Source of the DNA: Fuerstiella sp041398845
Lineage (GTDB): Bacteria; Planctomycetota; Planctomycetia; Planctomycetales; Planctomycetaceae
Direction of reading: 5' to 3'
Assembly (NCBI GenBank): GCA_041398845.1
Contig: JAWKTZ010000007.1
Span: 1,612,001 to 1,676,000 of the forward strand
Length of the DNA stretch: 64,000 nt
Both the position numbers and the translations under genes were made by a program. Numbering within the stretch: position 1 is the first letter of the stretch; the number at the start of each line of letters is the position of its first letter. The notes under the pieces are model-generated. The model had not been told where the DNA came from, did not search any database, and saw only the letters and a program-made list of their open reading frames with translations. Shown here piece after piece: positions 18,356 to 28,500 of the stretch.

Positions 18356-19687
18356 ATGCTGCAACGCGTCTGTCTCCTGCCCGCATTTCTGTTCCTGTGT
18401 CTGATGTCTGCCAGTACCTCCGGAGCTGACATTCCTGACGGATTCCGAGCTGTCTTTAATGGAAAAGATCTGACCGGATGGCACGGCATGCCGCACTTCG
18501 ATCCGACCAAACTGGCGGCCATGCCGGACGCCGAGCGAAAATCCAAACTGGAAGAATGGAACGCCGATGCCATGAAACACTGGACCGTCGAAAACGGCGA
18601 ACTGGTGAATGACGGCGAAGGGGCTTATCTGGTGACGGACGAAGAGTTTGGGGATTACGAATTTGTTGTGGACTACAAAACGGTTGCTCGGGCTGACAGC
18701 GGAATCTACCTGAAGGGCACACCTCAGGTGCAGATCTGGGACTACACCGACCCGGAGAAGTTCAAGCTGGATGCCAATCTGGGCAGTGGCGGACTGTGGA
18801 ACAACAGCCCGGGTGCCCCAGGCAAAAATCCACTGATGCTGGCGGATAAGCCCTTTGGTGAATGGAACTCCGTCCGCATTCGTCAGGTGGGAGCACGCAC
18901 CAGTGTCTGGTTGAACGACAAGCTGGTCGTGGATCACGCCATCATGGAAAACTACTGGGACCGCAAATTGCCGCTGTTTGCCAAAGGCCCGATCGAACTG
19001 CAGACACATGGAGGAGAAATTCGGTGGCGCAATCTGGCGGTTCGCGAACTGACGGTGGCTGAGGCCAATGCCGTGTTGAACCAACAGCAGAATGACGGTT
19101 TTGAATCGGTGTTTAATGGCAAAGATCTGACGGGCTGGAAAGGGGCTGTCGAAAACTACGAAGTGGTTGATGGCGCCATTCGCTGCAAAGTCGGGCATGG
19201 CGGTCAGTTGCTGAGGGAAGAGGAATACGCCAACTTTGTGGTACGGCTTGAATTCCAGTTGACTCCGGGTGGCAACAATGGTCTGGCCATTCGGTCACCG
19301 GGCGACGGAGACGTGGCCTATGCCGGAATGTGTGAACTTCAGGTGCTGGATTCCGAACACGAAAAGTATGCAACTCTGGACCCTCGCCAATATCATGGCA
19401 GTGCCTATGGCATGGTGGCCGCCACGCGAGGCTACCTCAGAGAAACGGGAGAATGGAACTTCCAGGAAGTCACCGTCAACGGCAGTTCGATCAAAGTGGA
19501 ACTGAACGGCAATGTGATTCTGAATGCCGATCTGTCCAAAGTCACGGAGTTCATGGGCGAACGTCCTCATCCGGGCAAAGACCGCACCTCCGGCTTCTTC
19601 GGATTCGCCGGCCACAACGATCCGGTCGCTTTCCGCAACATCAGCATCAAAACATTACCTGCAACCGGAGCTGCCGCTGCGAACTAA
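18356..19687 (+). CDS. Tandem DUF1080 (3-keto-disaccharide hydrolase-like) secreted protein
   Basis: 443 residues with signal peptide (ending near SGAD). Two copies of the DUF1080 concanavalin-like beta-sandwich are present, each opening with the family hallmark FNGKDLTGW: copy one at about 34-235 and copy two at about 247-438. Each also has a LxxxxFxLxxxGNSGI/GNNGLAIRSP-type strand region (ADSGIYLKG in copy one, GGNNGLAIRSPGDGD in copy two) and a terminal FRNISIKTL-like strand. The family is common in planctomycetes in glycan degradation; some members hydrolyse 3-keto-disaccharides. Tandem duplication within one polypeptide suggests two binding or catalytic sites. The next gene, an ASST-like protein, is 67 bp downstream. 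Confidence 0.88.
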   Translation: MLQRVCLLPAFLFLCLMSASTSGADIPDGFRAVFNGKDLTGWHGMPHFDPTKLAAMPDAERKSKLEEWNADAMKHWTVENGELVNDGEGAYLVTDEEFGDYEFVVDYKTVARADSGIYLKGTPQVQIWDYTDPEKFKLDANLGSGGLWNNSPGAPGKNPLMLADKPFGEWNSVRIRQVGARTSVWLNDKLVVDHAIMENYWDRKLPLFAKGPIELQTHGGEIRWRNLAVRELTVAEANAVLNQQQNDGFESVFNGKDLTGWKGAVENYEVVDGAIRCKVGHGGQLLREEEYANFVVRLEFQLTPGGNNGLAIRSPGDGDVAYAGMCELQVLDSEHEKYATLDPRQYHGSAYGMVAATRGYLRETGEWNFQEVTVNGSSIKVELNGNVILNADLSKVTEFMGERPHPGKDRTSGFFGFAGHNDPVAFRNISIKTLPATGAAAAN

Positions 19688-19693
19688 ACGTAT

Positions 19694-19712
19694 TGGCGAC
19701 GTCCGGTCGCCA
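19694..19712 (+). terminator. Hairpin after the DUF1080 gene
   Basis: TGGCGAC and GTCGCCA form a perfect 7-bp stem with a GTCCG loop, 6 bp after the stop codon. No T-run follows, so this may be an attenuator or weak terminator between two genes in the same direction. Confidence 0.35.
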
Positions 19713-19754
19713 GAATGTGGCCGGATGCCGAAACTCTGAAGAGAATGTTCTGCC

Positions 19755-21104
19755 ATGATCCGTCTGATCTGTGTCATGATGCTGGGGACGTCCGTGTCAG
19801 CGGTACAGTCGCAGGATCGCGGAGTCATCAAAAACACAGAGGCCGCTTCGCCCGGATACACATTGATTGCTCCGTTCGGTGGTCAGCAGACATTTCTGAT
19901 GGATCTGTCGGGCAACGTCGTTCATTCGTGGGCCACCGAACGCCGACCATCTCAGGCGGCCTACCTTCTGGACGACGGAAGTCTGCTCAGGACAGTCAGG
20001 GTTCCCAGCGACACGTTCGATATTCCCGGCGGTCCGGCTGGGGGCATTCAACGGATGGATTGGGACGGGAACGAGACGTGGTATTTCGAGATCGCCGACG
20101 ACACCCGGTTGTCTCATCACGATATCGAACCACTCCCCAATGGCCATGTTCTGGTCGTGGCCTGGGAACTCAAAACGCGGGACGAAGCCATTGCGGCCGG
20201 CCGGGATCCCGCAACATTGAGTGACGGGGAATTGTGGTCGGAAGTCGTGCTGGAGATTCGCCCGGAAGGGGCCACCGGCGGAACTGTCGTCTGGGAATGG
20301 CACCTGTGGGATCATCTGGTGCAGTCTCACGATTCAACGAAAGCCAACTTCGGACATCCGGCCGATCATCCGGAACGAATTGATCTGAACTTTGTTGAGC
20401 GTCCCATCGCCGACTGGATTCACATGAATTCCATCGACTACAACGCAGGTCTGGATCAGATTCTGCTGTGTGGGCGCACGTTTGACGAAATCTGGGTGAT
20501 TGATCACAGCACGACCTCGCAGCAGGCGGCCGGACATTCCGGAGGTCGTTCAGGGAAAGGTGGAGACATACTGTATCGCTGGGGCAATCCGTTTGCATGG
20601 TTTGCCGGCACGCCCGCCGATCAGAAACTGTTCGGCCAGCACGATCCTCACTGGATTCCTCCGGGACTGCCGGGTGCGGGCAACATTCTGATTTTCAACA
20701 ACGGCAGCAACCGGGATCTGCGTCCGTTTTCGACCGTCGATGAAATCACGGTCCCCAATCAACCGGACGGATCGTATCCACGTGAGCCGAACAAAGCGTT
20801 TGAGCCCGACAAACTGACCTGGACCTATGAAGACCGCGATGGACTTTACTCTCCGCGAGTTTCCGGTGCTCAGCGACTGCCGAACGGCAACACACTGATC
20901 TGTTCCGGGGAAACCGGCCATGTGTTTGAAGTTACAGCCACGGGCGAAATTGTCTGGGATTATCACAACGTTCTGGGAGCCAGCTCGGATACTTCGTCTG
21001 CCGGTGCGCCGGGAGGTGCTTTAGGCGGAGTCGCCATGTTTCGTGCTCACCGCTATCCACCGGAATCGCCGGCCTTTAAGGGCCGAACCCTGAAACGGCC
21101 CTGA
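19755..21104 (+). CDS. Arylsulfotransferase (ASST)-like secreted protein
   Basis: 449 residues with a signal peptide (MIRLICVMMLGTSVSAVQSQ). The sequence shows ASST-type propeller features: SPGYTLIAPFGGQQTFLMDL followed by GNVVHSW, SHHDIEPLPNGHVLVVAWE, DWIHMNSIDYN, GQHDPHWIP and GAQRLPNGNTLICSGETGHV. The His residues in SHHDIE, IHMNS and QHDPHW lie where ASST family members place catalytic and substrate-binding residues. Canonical enzymes transfer sulfate from one phenolic ester to another in the periplasm; many planctomycete relatives are uncharacterised. It is convergent with a PAPS-type sulfotransferase gene, but the two use different donors, so a joint pathway is only suggestive. Confidence 0.82.
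   Translation: MIRLICVMMLGTSVSAVQSQDRGVIKNTEAASPGYTLIAPFGGQQTFLMDLSGNVVHSWATERRPSQAAYLLDDGSLLRTVRVPSDTFDIPGGPAGGIQRMDWDGNETWYFEIADDTRLSHHDIEPLPNGHVLVVAWELKTRDEAIAAGRDPATLSDGELWSEVVLEIRPEGATGGTVVWEWHLWDHLVQSHDSTKANFGHPADHPERIDLNFVERPIADWIHMNSIDYNAGLDQILLCGRTFDEIWVIDHSTTSQQAAGHSGGRSGKGGDILYRWGNPFAWFAGTPADQKLFGQHDPHWIPPGLPGAGNILIFNNGSNRDLRPFSTVDEITVPNQPDGSYPREPNKAFEPDKLTWTYEDRDGLYSPRVSGAQRLPNGNTLICSGETGHVFEVTATGEIVWDYHNVLGASSDTSSAGAPGGALGGVAMFRAHRYPPESPAFKGRTLKRP
21079..21102. terminator. Hairpin between convergent genes
   Basis: AGGGCCG and CGGCCCT form a perfect 7-bp stem with a 10-nt loop. It overlaps the last codons of the ASST-like gene and lies 18 bp past the end of the sulfotransferase gene on the other strand. 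The position suits a bidirectional terminator, but no T-run is present. Confidence 0.4.
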
Positions 21105-21119
21105 GTCTGCTCGCGATGT

Positions 21120-21752
21120 TCACGAGTCGACCGCGAAGCGCTGGCGAAACTGGTCGCGCGTGTTGACCTGCGGGAAGGCAACGTCCGGTACTTCGACATT
21201 CAGAAAGCGGCACAGCGGTTCCCAGCCGTCCGAGATCTGATAGACCAGCAACCTGTCAGCAGGAATGGCGTCGATGATGGCTTCGTTGTGAGCGTGCATG
21301 CAGTCGATCGCGAAGCTGCGATCCAGAAAGCGACCGGAAAACATTCGGTCAAGAATCAGTTCCCGAGCCATCTGCTGAACGGCGCGGTGCTGTTCATCGG
21401 CAGCGCGTTCCGGATGCATCATGGCCTCGTAGACGGTCGTCCGAAAGCTGTCGTACCAGGATTCCGGGTCACGAACCGTCAGAATGCATCCGGCGTGAGG
21501 AAAATGATCCGTCAACGGTTTCCAGAAATAACACGCCGGACAGTCCGATGTGGACTCAAACCCATGAAACAACGTGTCCCAGTCAACGTCGACACCATCC
21601 CTCTGCACGGCATTCCGCCAGAACGAGACATCGGCGGGCCGGTCAAACACATCGATCATATGATAGCACGGCCCGAATCCAAGCTGCTGCAGAGCCAGCT
21701 TCAGCGACATCGTGCCGGTTCGTGGGTAACCGAGTCCTAAAACATTCAGCAT
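21120..21752 (-). CDS. Sulfotransferase family protein
   Basis: 210 residues from ATG 21752. The N-terminus MLNVLGLGYPRTGTMSLKLA is the 5'-phosphosulfate-binding loop of PAPS-dependent sulfotransferases, and VRDPESWYDSF near the middle contains the Arg-Asp-Pro segment that contacts the 3'-phosphate. The body resembles the short bacterial/eukaryotic family with a GYxRTGTxSLxxAL start. An upstream frame extension to 21812 adds 20 basic residues and is probably untranslated. It lies 86 bp downstream of scpA on the same strand. The acceptor is unknown. Confidence 0.85.
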   Translation of the reverse strand: MLNVLGLGYPRTGTMSLKLALQQLGFGPCYHMIDVFDRPADVSFWRNAVQRDGVDVDWDTLFHGFESTSDCPACYFWKPLTDHFPHAGCILTVRDPESWYDSFRTTVYEAMMHPERAADEQHRAVQQMARELILDRMFSGRFLDRSFAIDCMHAHNEAIIDAIPADRLLVYQISDGWEPLCRFLNVEVPDVAFPQVNTRDQFRQRFAVDS

Positions 21753-21838
21753 GATCAGTCGCGTCCGGCGTGCAGGGGGGCATCGCGCTGAACGGCAGCG
21801 AAAGACCGACATTGCGCATGGTTTGTGCGACTTGCCGG

Positions 21839-22597
21839 TCAGCGTGGGCCTGAATTCGCATCCGGAGGCAGGACCCAGATTTCGCCGTACATCTGTGGCT
21901 GTTCAGCTCGATATTGTTCGTGGCGAATGAGTTCCAGGATGGCCTGGAAGATCCCCACAATTCGTGATTGTAGCTTTTCCTGTTCGAAAAAGCTGCTGAA
22001 AGCGACACGTTCTTCAGTGGCCAGGCGTTTGCGAATGCGATCCTGAAACACGCCGATCGGAGTTTCATCCATGCGAATGCTGGTGGTGGTCTCAACCTCG
22101 GGCAGCCGCACAATTCGGCCCAGAGCACTCACCAGGTCCCACAATTCCACCTCGCGAATCCGGTCCGTTGACCGATCACGCCTGGTGTCCGGCCGATCTT
22201 CGCTTAACCGAGGAAATCGTTCCAGCCACTCCGAAGCCCGATGATCGAGTGCTTTGGCGGCTTCCTTGTACTTCTTGTACTGCAGCAACTGGCCGATGAG
22301 GTCACAGTTTCCCTCATCCACCTCGTCTTCCTGGACAACGGTTTCAGCTTTCGGCAGCACCTCACGACTTTTGATCTCCAGCAGGGTGCTGGCCACCACA
22401 ACAAATTCCCCAACCAGATCAAGATCCAGCAGTTGGAGCACTTCCAGACACTGCTGAAAATCACGAGTGACTTTGGCGAGCGAAATCGTGCGAATGTCCA
22501 GTTCCTGGCGGCGCACAAGGTACAGCAACAGGTCCAGCGGACCGGCGAACATTCCCAGCTCGACCCGATATTCAGTCAGCAGCATCCGACACTCCAT
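21839..22597 (-). CDS. scpA: Segregation and condensation protein A (ScpA)
   Basis: 252 residues. ScpA is the kleisin that bridges SMC heads in the bacterial condensin complex. The N-terminal domain is clear (FAGPLDLLLYLVRRQELDIR, then ISLAKVTRDF), followed by the conserved EFVVVASTLLEIKSREVLP helix. The central part is acidic and variable, and the C-terminal winged helix reads FSSFFEQEKLQSRIVGIFQA then ILELIRHEQ. The start is ATG 22597; ATG 22585 is also in frame. scpB is not adjacent in the visible region, although it often is in other bacteria. Confidence 0.93.
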   Translation of the reverse strand: MECRMLLTEYRVELGMFAGPLDLLLYLVRRQELDIRTISLAKVTRDFQQCLEVLQLLDLDLVGEFVVVASTLLEIKSREVLPKAETVVQEDEVDEGNCDLIGQLLQYKKYKEAAKALDHRASEWLERFPRLSEDRPDTRRDRSTDRIREVELWDLVSALGRIVRLPEVETTTSIRMDETPIGVFQDRIRKRLATEERVAFSSFFEQEKLQSRIVGIFQAILELIRHEQYRAEQPQMYGEIWVLPPDANSGPR

Positions 22598-23054
22598 GGC
22601 ATTTCAGCAGGCAACTGGAACAACGAGCGGGTTGTCTCCACACGGCTATTTCAAGGCCGTTGAAGCAACGGCGGCTGCCCGTACTTTCTGCAGCCTGCCG
22701 CAGAAGCCCTGTCCTCGGTTTCGTCCGCAGAACCAATATGACTGTAATAAATCCCCTGACCGAACCTAGGAATGCAGCGCCCGAGAACAAATTTGCTCTG
22801 CGTCACCCAAGACCGCTGACGCCCTAAGCATTCCATTTAATCCAAATTAACTCAATCCGTCTCTGTGGTCGTTGCATCGGGCAGCCAGACCAGGAAAGAT
22901 GGGAGTTTGAGGCAGACATCTCTGCTGAGCATTCACGAGGGTTGCTCGAAATCCGCAAGTTCGCAGAGTTTTCGGGCTTGTGTACCGATATTTACCAAAG
23001 TGCCAAAGGCGGCAACGGCCCCGGTTTTCCGTCAGCGCTTGGAGTCGTTTACCA
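22598..23054. other. Intergenic region upstream of scpA and the 23055 gene (divergent)
   Basis: 457 bp between divergent genes. Several stops occur in every frame and I see no credible small gene. It must contain both promoters, but no clear consensus pair or operator was found. A second possible in-frame start at 22980 for the right-hand gene would need an unlikely basic N-terminus. Confidence 0.5.
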
Positions 23055-24941
23055 ATGAAGTCAGCAATCGTTTCCGTCTTTCGCTTCTCCGGCGTGGTGG
23101 CGTTGTTTGCGCTGTTTCTGACAACGGATGCCCGCGCATTTCAGGCTCTGACCGTCCCCACCATCAGTTACGAAGAGGATCCGGAACCCGCATTCGATCC
23201 GTTGGAGAACGATCCTCCGGTGGTGACTCGAGTCGCCCGAGACGCCGCTCATCTTTCGGATCTGGCGGGTGAAGAACTTGGGAAGAAACTGACACCGCTT
23301 CTTGGCACCTTGTTTGACAAGGCGAAGAGTGATGATGATCGCCTGAAGGCAGCCGCCGAACTGAAGTCGCTTGTGGCCACGCTGGATCCGCTGGACCGTC
23401 GTCAGGAGTCGGTGTCACGCCAGATAACTCGCCGAGTCCGCCTTGCCGAAGCTGCGGTGATGGCGATGAAGTCGTCTGCCGCCGACGAAGACGCTCGCGA
23501 CATCGTCAACGACCTCATTGTGCGAACGGCTGTCGATTTCGAATACGCCAACCGTCTGGCCCATACTGAGATTGCTCGCAAACTTTACGACGACCTGCGG
23601 AAATCCCATCCGGTACTTTATACCGCGATTCAGCAGGTCTATGTCCAGGATTACTTCAATTACAACCTGCACTTTGTCGTCTCAGAACCACTGCTTTCGC
23701 GAATGGTTTCTGACTTTCGCAGTCAGACCGGTGGCGTTGCGGAATGCATTCTGGGTGCATGGGTGACGGGAACTCAGGTGACCGACACAATGGTGCGAGC
23801 CGACGTGCGGCCTTCGATGACCACGGCCATGTTTGACATTATGGTCGACGGTCGCACGATCTCAAATACTCAGGGACGCAAGCACCCGGCCGTGATCTAT
23901 ACGCGCGGCAATCATCCGTTTAACATCGTCAAGACAACGTATTTTGACGGCCAGCGACTGACTTCCAGTCCGGCCAACATGGACGTTCGGCCCAATAATC
24001 GGACCGTCGGGGCGTCGACAAAGTTTGACGGCATTCCCATTATCGGCCCGATTGCCCGTGACATCGCGTTCAAGGAAGCGGTGAAGAAGAAGGGCGAGGC
24101 GGATGCCATTGCTGCTCGAAAAATGGCCAATCAGGCGCTGCCCCAGTTTGAACGCGAGATCGGCAGCAAATTTGAAGAAGCCAACACCAACCTGCAGAAC
24201 AACCTCATGGCCAACCTGCGCAAACGAGGACTGGAACCAGGTCAGTATAGTGCTCGTTCAAGCGAAACACACATTGCGGTAAGTTCTCGGACCGTGTCCC
24301 CGATCGCTCTGGCGGCCCCGGCCCCCCCGACAACTCCGGCACCTCGGCGAGGTGTTGCGGTGCAGATGCATGAATCATCCATGAATGCTGCCATCGAAAG
24401 CCTGGATTTTTCTTCTCAGATGAGTCCCGTTCAGGTCATCAGCCGGATTGAGGAAGCTCTGGAAGAGCTGATGAAGAAGGATGTGGATTTCCGTCCCGAA
24501 GGTGCTGAGGAAGATGATAAAACGGACTTTGATTTCGAACCCAAGGACGGAATTCGAGTTCGTTTTGAGGAAGATCAGGTTGTGTTTGTGATCCGCACCG
24601 GCTTCTACCAGAAAGACAAGGACCGTCGGATTCCTCGACACAGCTTTGAAATTCCGGTCGGGCTGGTTCTGCGGGATGGACAGTTGAAACTGATTCCACC
24701 AGAAACGGACACAAAGGGTATTCTGGCAATCAAACCTCAGGCCATTGAAGGTCGGTCATCACTGCGATCGGTCATTCAGGCACGCAGCATTGCCAAGGAA
24801 CTGCTGGACAAAATCTTCAAATCCGGCCCGGTCAACATTGATCCGGTCGTGGAGATTGACATGGGTGACGGAGCACGGATGAAGCTGCGTCTGACAACCT
24901 TTCGCATCACCGACGGCTGGGTGACGGCCGTCCTGCAGTAA
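23055..24941 (+). CDS. Large secreted hypothetical protein
   Basis: 628 residues from ATG 23055, chosen because a good signal peptide begins there (FRFSGVVALFALFLTTDARA). The mature protein is largely helical in its first 180 residues, then a beta-rich middle with FNYNLHFVVSEPLLSRMVSD and a repeated polar segment, a Pro-rich linker (APAPPTTPAPRR, about residue 430) and a C-terminal beta domain ending in DMGDGARMKLRLTTFRITDG. No catalytic motif was recognised. The general look (export signal, long helical region, Pro linker) fits an envelope or outer-surface protein conserved in planctomycetes, but I cannot name the family. Confidence 0.7.
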   Translation: MKSAIVSVFRFSGVVALFALFLTTDARAFQALTVPTISYEEDPEPAFDPLENDPPVVTRVARDAAHLSDLAGEELGKKLTPLLGTLFDKAKSDDDRLKAAAELKSLVATLDPLDRRQESVSRQITRRVRLAEAAVMAMKSSAADEDARDIVNDLIVRTAVDFEYANRLAHTEIARKLYDDLRKSHPVLYTAIQQVYVQDYFNYNLHFVVSEPLLSRMVSDFRSQTGGVAECILGAWVTGTQVTDTMVRADVRPSMTTAMFDIMVDGRTISNTQGRKHPAVIYTRGNHPFNIVKTTYFDGQRLTSSPANMDVRPNNRTVGASTKFDGIPIIGPIARDIAFKEAVKKKGEADAIAARKMANQALPQFEREIGSKFEEANTNLQNNLMANLRKRGLEPGQYSARSSETHIAVSSRTVSPIALAAPAPPTTPAPRRGVAVQMHESSMNAAIESLDFSSQMSPVQVISRIEEALEELMKKDVDFRPEGAEEDDKTDFDFEPKDGIRVRFEEDQVVFVIRTGFYQKDKDRRIPRHSFEIPVGLVLRDGQLKLIPPETDTKGILAIKPQAIEGRSSLRSVIQARSIAKELLDKIFKSGPVNIDPVVEIDMGDGARMKLRLTTFRITDGWVTAVLQ

Positions 24942-25553
24942 TTCGCGTTGCCGGGGAGTTTCCCGATGCGGTCTGAAGAGGCCGGCGAATTTCACCGATA
25001 CGGCCTGAAAAGGCCGTTCTACCATGGCCGACGGAGCGGCGGCTGACCGGCAGAATCTGCAGAACTGTGCGCAGAGCCGGTTTTGTGCAGATCGCTGTGC
25101 GAAAATGACGAGCGTCAAAAGGAAGACGCTGCGCCGGACGGGCACAGTCTGGTCACACCAACAGTACAGGTTGCAGCACTCGTACGTCCGACTGCCGCAG
25201 GCAGCAGACCGTGCCGGGCTCAATCGGCCTCATCGAAACTCCGGACGGTCCCCGTCGAACGGGACACATCATGTTAGAAACAAAGAACTTGCATCCAGGA
25301 TATTGACATTTAGAATTACACGGAAGCGATGGATCGTATTCAACCTGTCCGCAGGGAGGCTCCGGACAACCTGTTTCGCTGCCATCATGCGTCTCAACAT
25401 GGTGAATGACGAATCGCCCGACATGACCGTTTGGCGACTGTTGTTTGCTCTTGATTTGCGGTGTTGATGGTGACGGATCGGGATGATCTTCGAGACACAT
25501 CATCGAATCTGCCGCCACAGGCACAGGCAGAATCATCAGGAGTCTGTCGCAAC
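24942..25553. other. Intergenic region before the acidic repeat gene
   Basis: 612 bp. An open frame of 147 codons at 25024-25467 has an irregular composition with no domain, and I treat it as chance. The region holds the hairpin at 25001-25016 near its left end. A TAGAAT at 25311-25316 with TTGCAT 16 bp upstream is a weak promoter candidate for the gene at 25554. Nothing else was recognised. Confidence 0.45.
25001..25016 (+). terminator. Hairpin 60 bp after the 23055-24941 gene
   Basis: CGGCCT and AGGCCG form a 6-bp stem closed by GAAA. The following bases TTCT are only weakly T-rich, so this is a modest terminator candidate. Confidence 0.35.
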
Positions 25554-28500
25554 ATGGCCAATAACAAGTACATGACCCTTGACGAGGCAGCTGCTCACCT
25601 CGGAATTTCCACGAACAAGCTGATGCGGCTTCGTGAACAGGGTGAAATTCGCGGATTTGCCGACCGCGGTAGCTGGAAGTTTACCCGCGACAGTGTGGAA
25701 GAACTCGGCCGACTGATGGAAGCCGACTCATCCCCGGACATCCCAATCATCTCCAACGTCGCCATTGGTTCTGACGACGCCGATGACAGCGACTTCGACA
25801 TCCCGGGTTTTGATGACGAAGACCTTGTCGAATCAGACGATGAATCCGAAGCACCAGGCGTTGTCGCGGCCGCCGCCAATGCTGCAGTCAATGCCTTTGC
25901 AGACGATGACGATGACGAAATTGATCTCGCTGCCGACTTCTTTGCGGACGACGACGATGTTGACAGTCCGATGTCGGCTGTGAGTACCGGAGATACCGAC
26001 GAAGAACTGCTTGGCCTGGGTGATGACTCGGAACAGGATTTCCCAATGGTGTCATCCGCCGGGGCGGATGACACTGCAGCAGACGGCGATGAGGGTGAGC
26101 TGGATCTGGAGGCATCGGACAGCGATGTTCAGATGGGCTTCGGCAGTGATTTCTTCGCAGAGGATGACGATGACGTTGCCGCTGAACTGACCGAAGAAGA
26201 CGTCGCTCTGTTTGACCCCGACGCAACGCTGCCGCTGTCCGATATCGAAATGGCCAGACAAAGCGCGGCTAAAGTCACGGCAGATGCCGACGACGAAGAT
26301 GGTATTCTGGATATGCTCGCGTCTGACAGCGACGTTCGTCTGGCTGCCGATGAATCCAGTTTTGATTCCGACCCGGATCTGGATGCGTCGGGCAGTGATG
26401 TTCGTCTGGCCGGAGATTCCGGCATGAATCTGCATGGTCCGGATGATGACGATGATCTGACCGGCAGCAGCGTGCTGGACTTTACGGAAGGCGAATCCGA
26501 TATTCGCGATTCCGACAGCGACGTTCAGTTGGTCACCGACGCTTCTGACAGTGATGTGAATCTGGTTACTTCAGCCGATTCCGACAGCGATGTCGCGATG
26601 GTGGACAGTGGCACCGACGTTGAAATTGAACTGTCCGGCGCTGCTGCGACCCCGATTGATGAACTCGATTTTGACATGGACGAGGAGGATCCCTCCAACG
26701 ACAGTTCGCTGCTGCTGTCGGGACTGGAATCGGCGGACGACATTGAGCTGGCATCCGCCATGTTCGCGGACACCACTGCCGATCTGTCTGACGACGACGA
26801 TGACGATTCCGATGATGATTTTCCGGTCATGACTGAAGAATCCTCAGACAGTTCTGTCATGTCAATGCTGATCAGCGATGACGATTCTGATTCCCTGAAC
26901 GCACCAGCCGGACCAGACAGTTCTGAGCTGATGGTCGGAGTGGATTCTGACAGTGATATCCGTCTGGCTGACGGAGCCGGCGAAGACGGCATTGATCTTG
27001 GAGTTGCTCCGGACAGCGGAAACCTGGTTGCGGGCAAGGACAGTGACAGTGACATTCGGATGATTGACGAGGCTGCGGCACGCGGCATGGCCGTTGCTGC
27101 GACCGGGGATTCTGACAGTGATGTGCAGATGATTTCAATCGACGAACTGGCCGACAGCGACATTAACTTTGACAGTGACGACAGCGGTGCCATGATGATG
27201 GGAACGGATTCGCCCAGTGATCTGGCTCTTGCCGACGACGACGACAGTTCTGATACGCTGGTCGAAATGGATTCAGCAGATGATCGGAACCAGATCCTTG
27301 ATGTGGATGATGAAAGTAGCCGAGTCCTGACCGGAACCGACGCAGACTTCGACATCGAAAACGTGCTCAACGACTCGGACGAAAGTGCGATGATGCTGAC
27401 CGGAGTTGATGTGGAAAGCGACCTGCAGTTGGCGTCGGATCAGACCGACGATTCCGCCGGAAGTTCCCAGTTGGTCACAGGTCTTGACGCCGGTGATTTC
27501 GCCGGCATGGTGGATGACGAAGGTTCCTCTGACGAAAGTTCACGCATGCTGATGGGATTCGATTCAGACAGCGACGTACGTTTGTCGTCCGATCCTCCCG
27601 ACGAAACGTCTGCGGAAAGTTCCAGAATGCTGATGGGGCTGGATTCCGACAGCGACGTTCTGCCGGCTGCGGGCAAATCGGCCACGGCCGCCAACAGCTC
27701 AGATGACAGCTCCGGCATGCTGGTGGGGCTGGATTCCGACAGCGACGTTCGCCTGGACGTTGGGGATTCCGATATCAACCTGTCGAACGATAGTGATGAC
27801 ATCGTGCTGCCGTCGCTGGATTCAGACAGTGATGTCCGTCTGGCGGTGGACGAATCAGACATTCTGCGCGGCCTTGATCCGTCTGATGTGGCGATTGGAA
27901 GCCCTGGTCCGAACATGACGCCACCGGAAGAATCAGACTTTCTGGGGCTGATGGATTCCGACAGCGATGTTCGCATGATCAATGTCGCCGACGATCCTGA
28001 GGCAGACAGCGACAGCGATGTGGTTCTTTCCGTTGGTGATGACGATGACCTGTTGCCGGAACTCACAGGCGGCGGCCTCGACACCGGCGCGACCATGGTC
28101 ATGGAGTTGCCGGAAGACAGCGACCTGAAACTGATCGATTCGCGAGCGAGCAACGAAGACGACAGTGGCATCAGCCTTGAAATGGATGATGGCGTGCTCA
28201 CCTTTGATGCCGACGAAAGCGGGATCAGCCTTGAGGCCGACGATTCCGGAATATCGCTCGAAAGCCTGGACAGCGGCGCGTTTCTGCGGGACGACAGCGG
28301 CTTGACTCTGGAAGCGGCCGACAGCGGCATTTCTCTGGAAGCGGCCGACAGCGGCATCGCTCTGTTCGAAGACGATGACAGCGGAATTTCCCTTGATGGA
28401 GACAACCATCCCACTCAGCAGATGAAGCAGGTGCGAGGAAGTCTGCTGGACATGGACAACAGCGACACGGGAACCATGGAAATGGATGTTCCCGCCATGG

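Noticed and set aside
25200..25270. Segment that reads like an RpoB IETPDGP-type motif in one frame
   Set aside because: Only a few residues match and the frame is broken on both sides; coincidence.
25024..25467. 147-codon frame before the acidic repeat gene
   Set aside because: No domain, irregular composition and no ribosome binding site; probably chance in a non-coding region.
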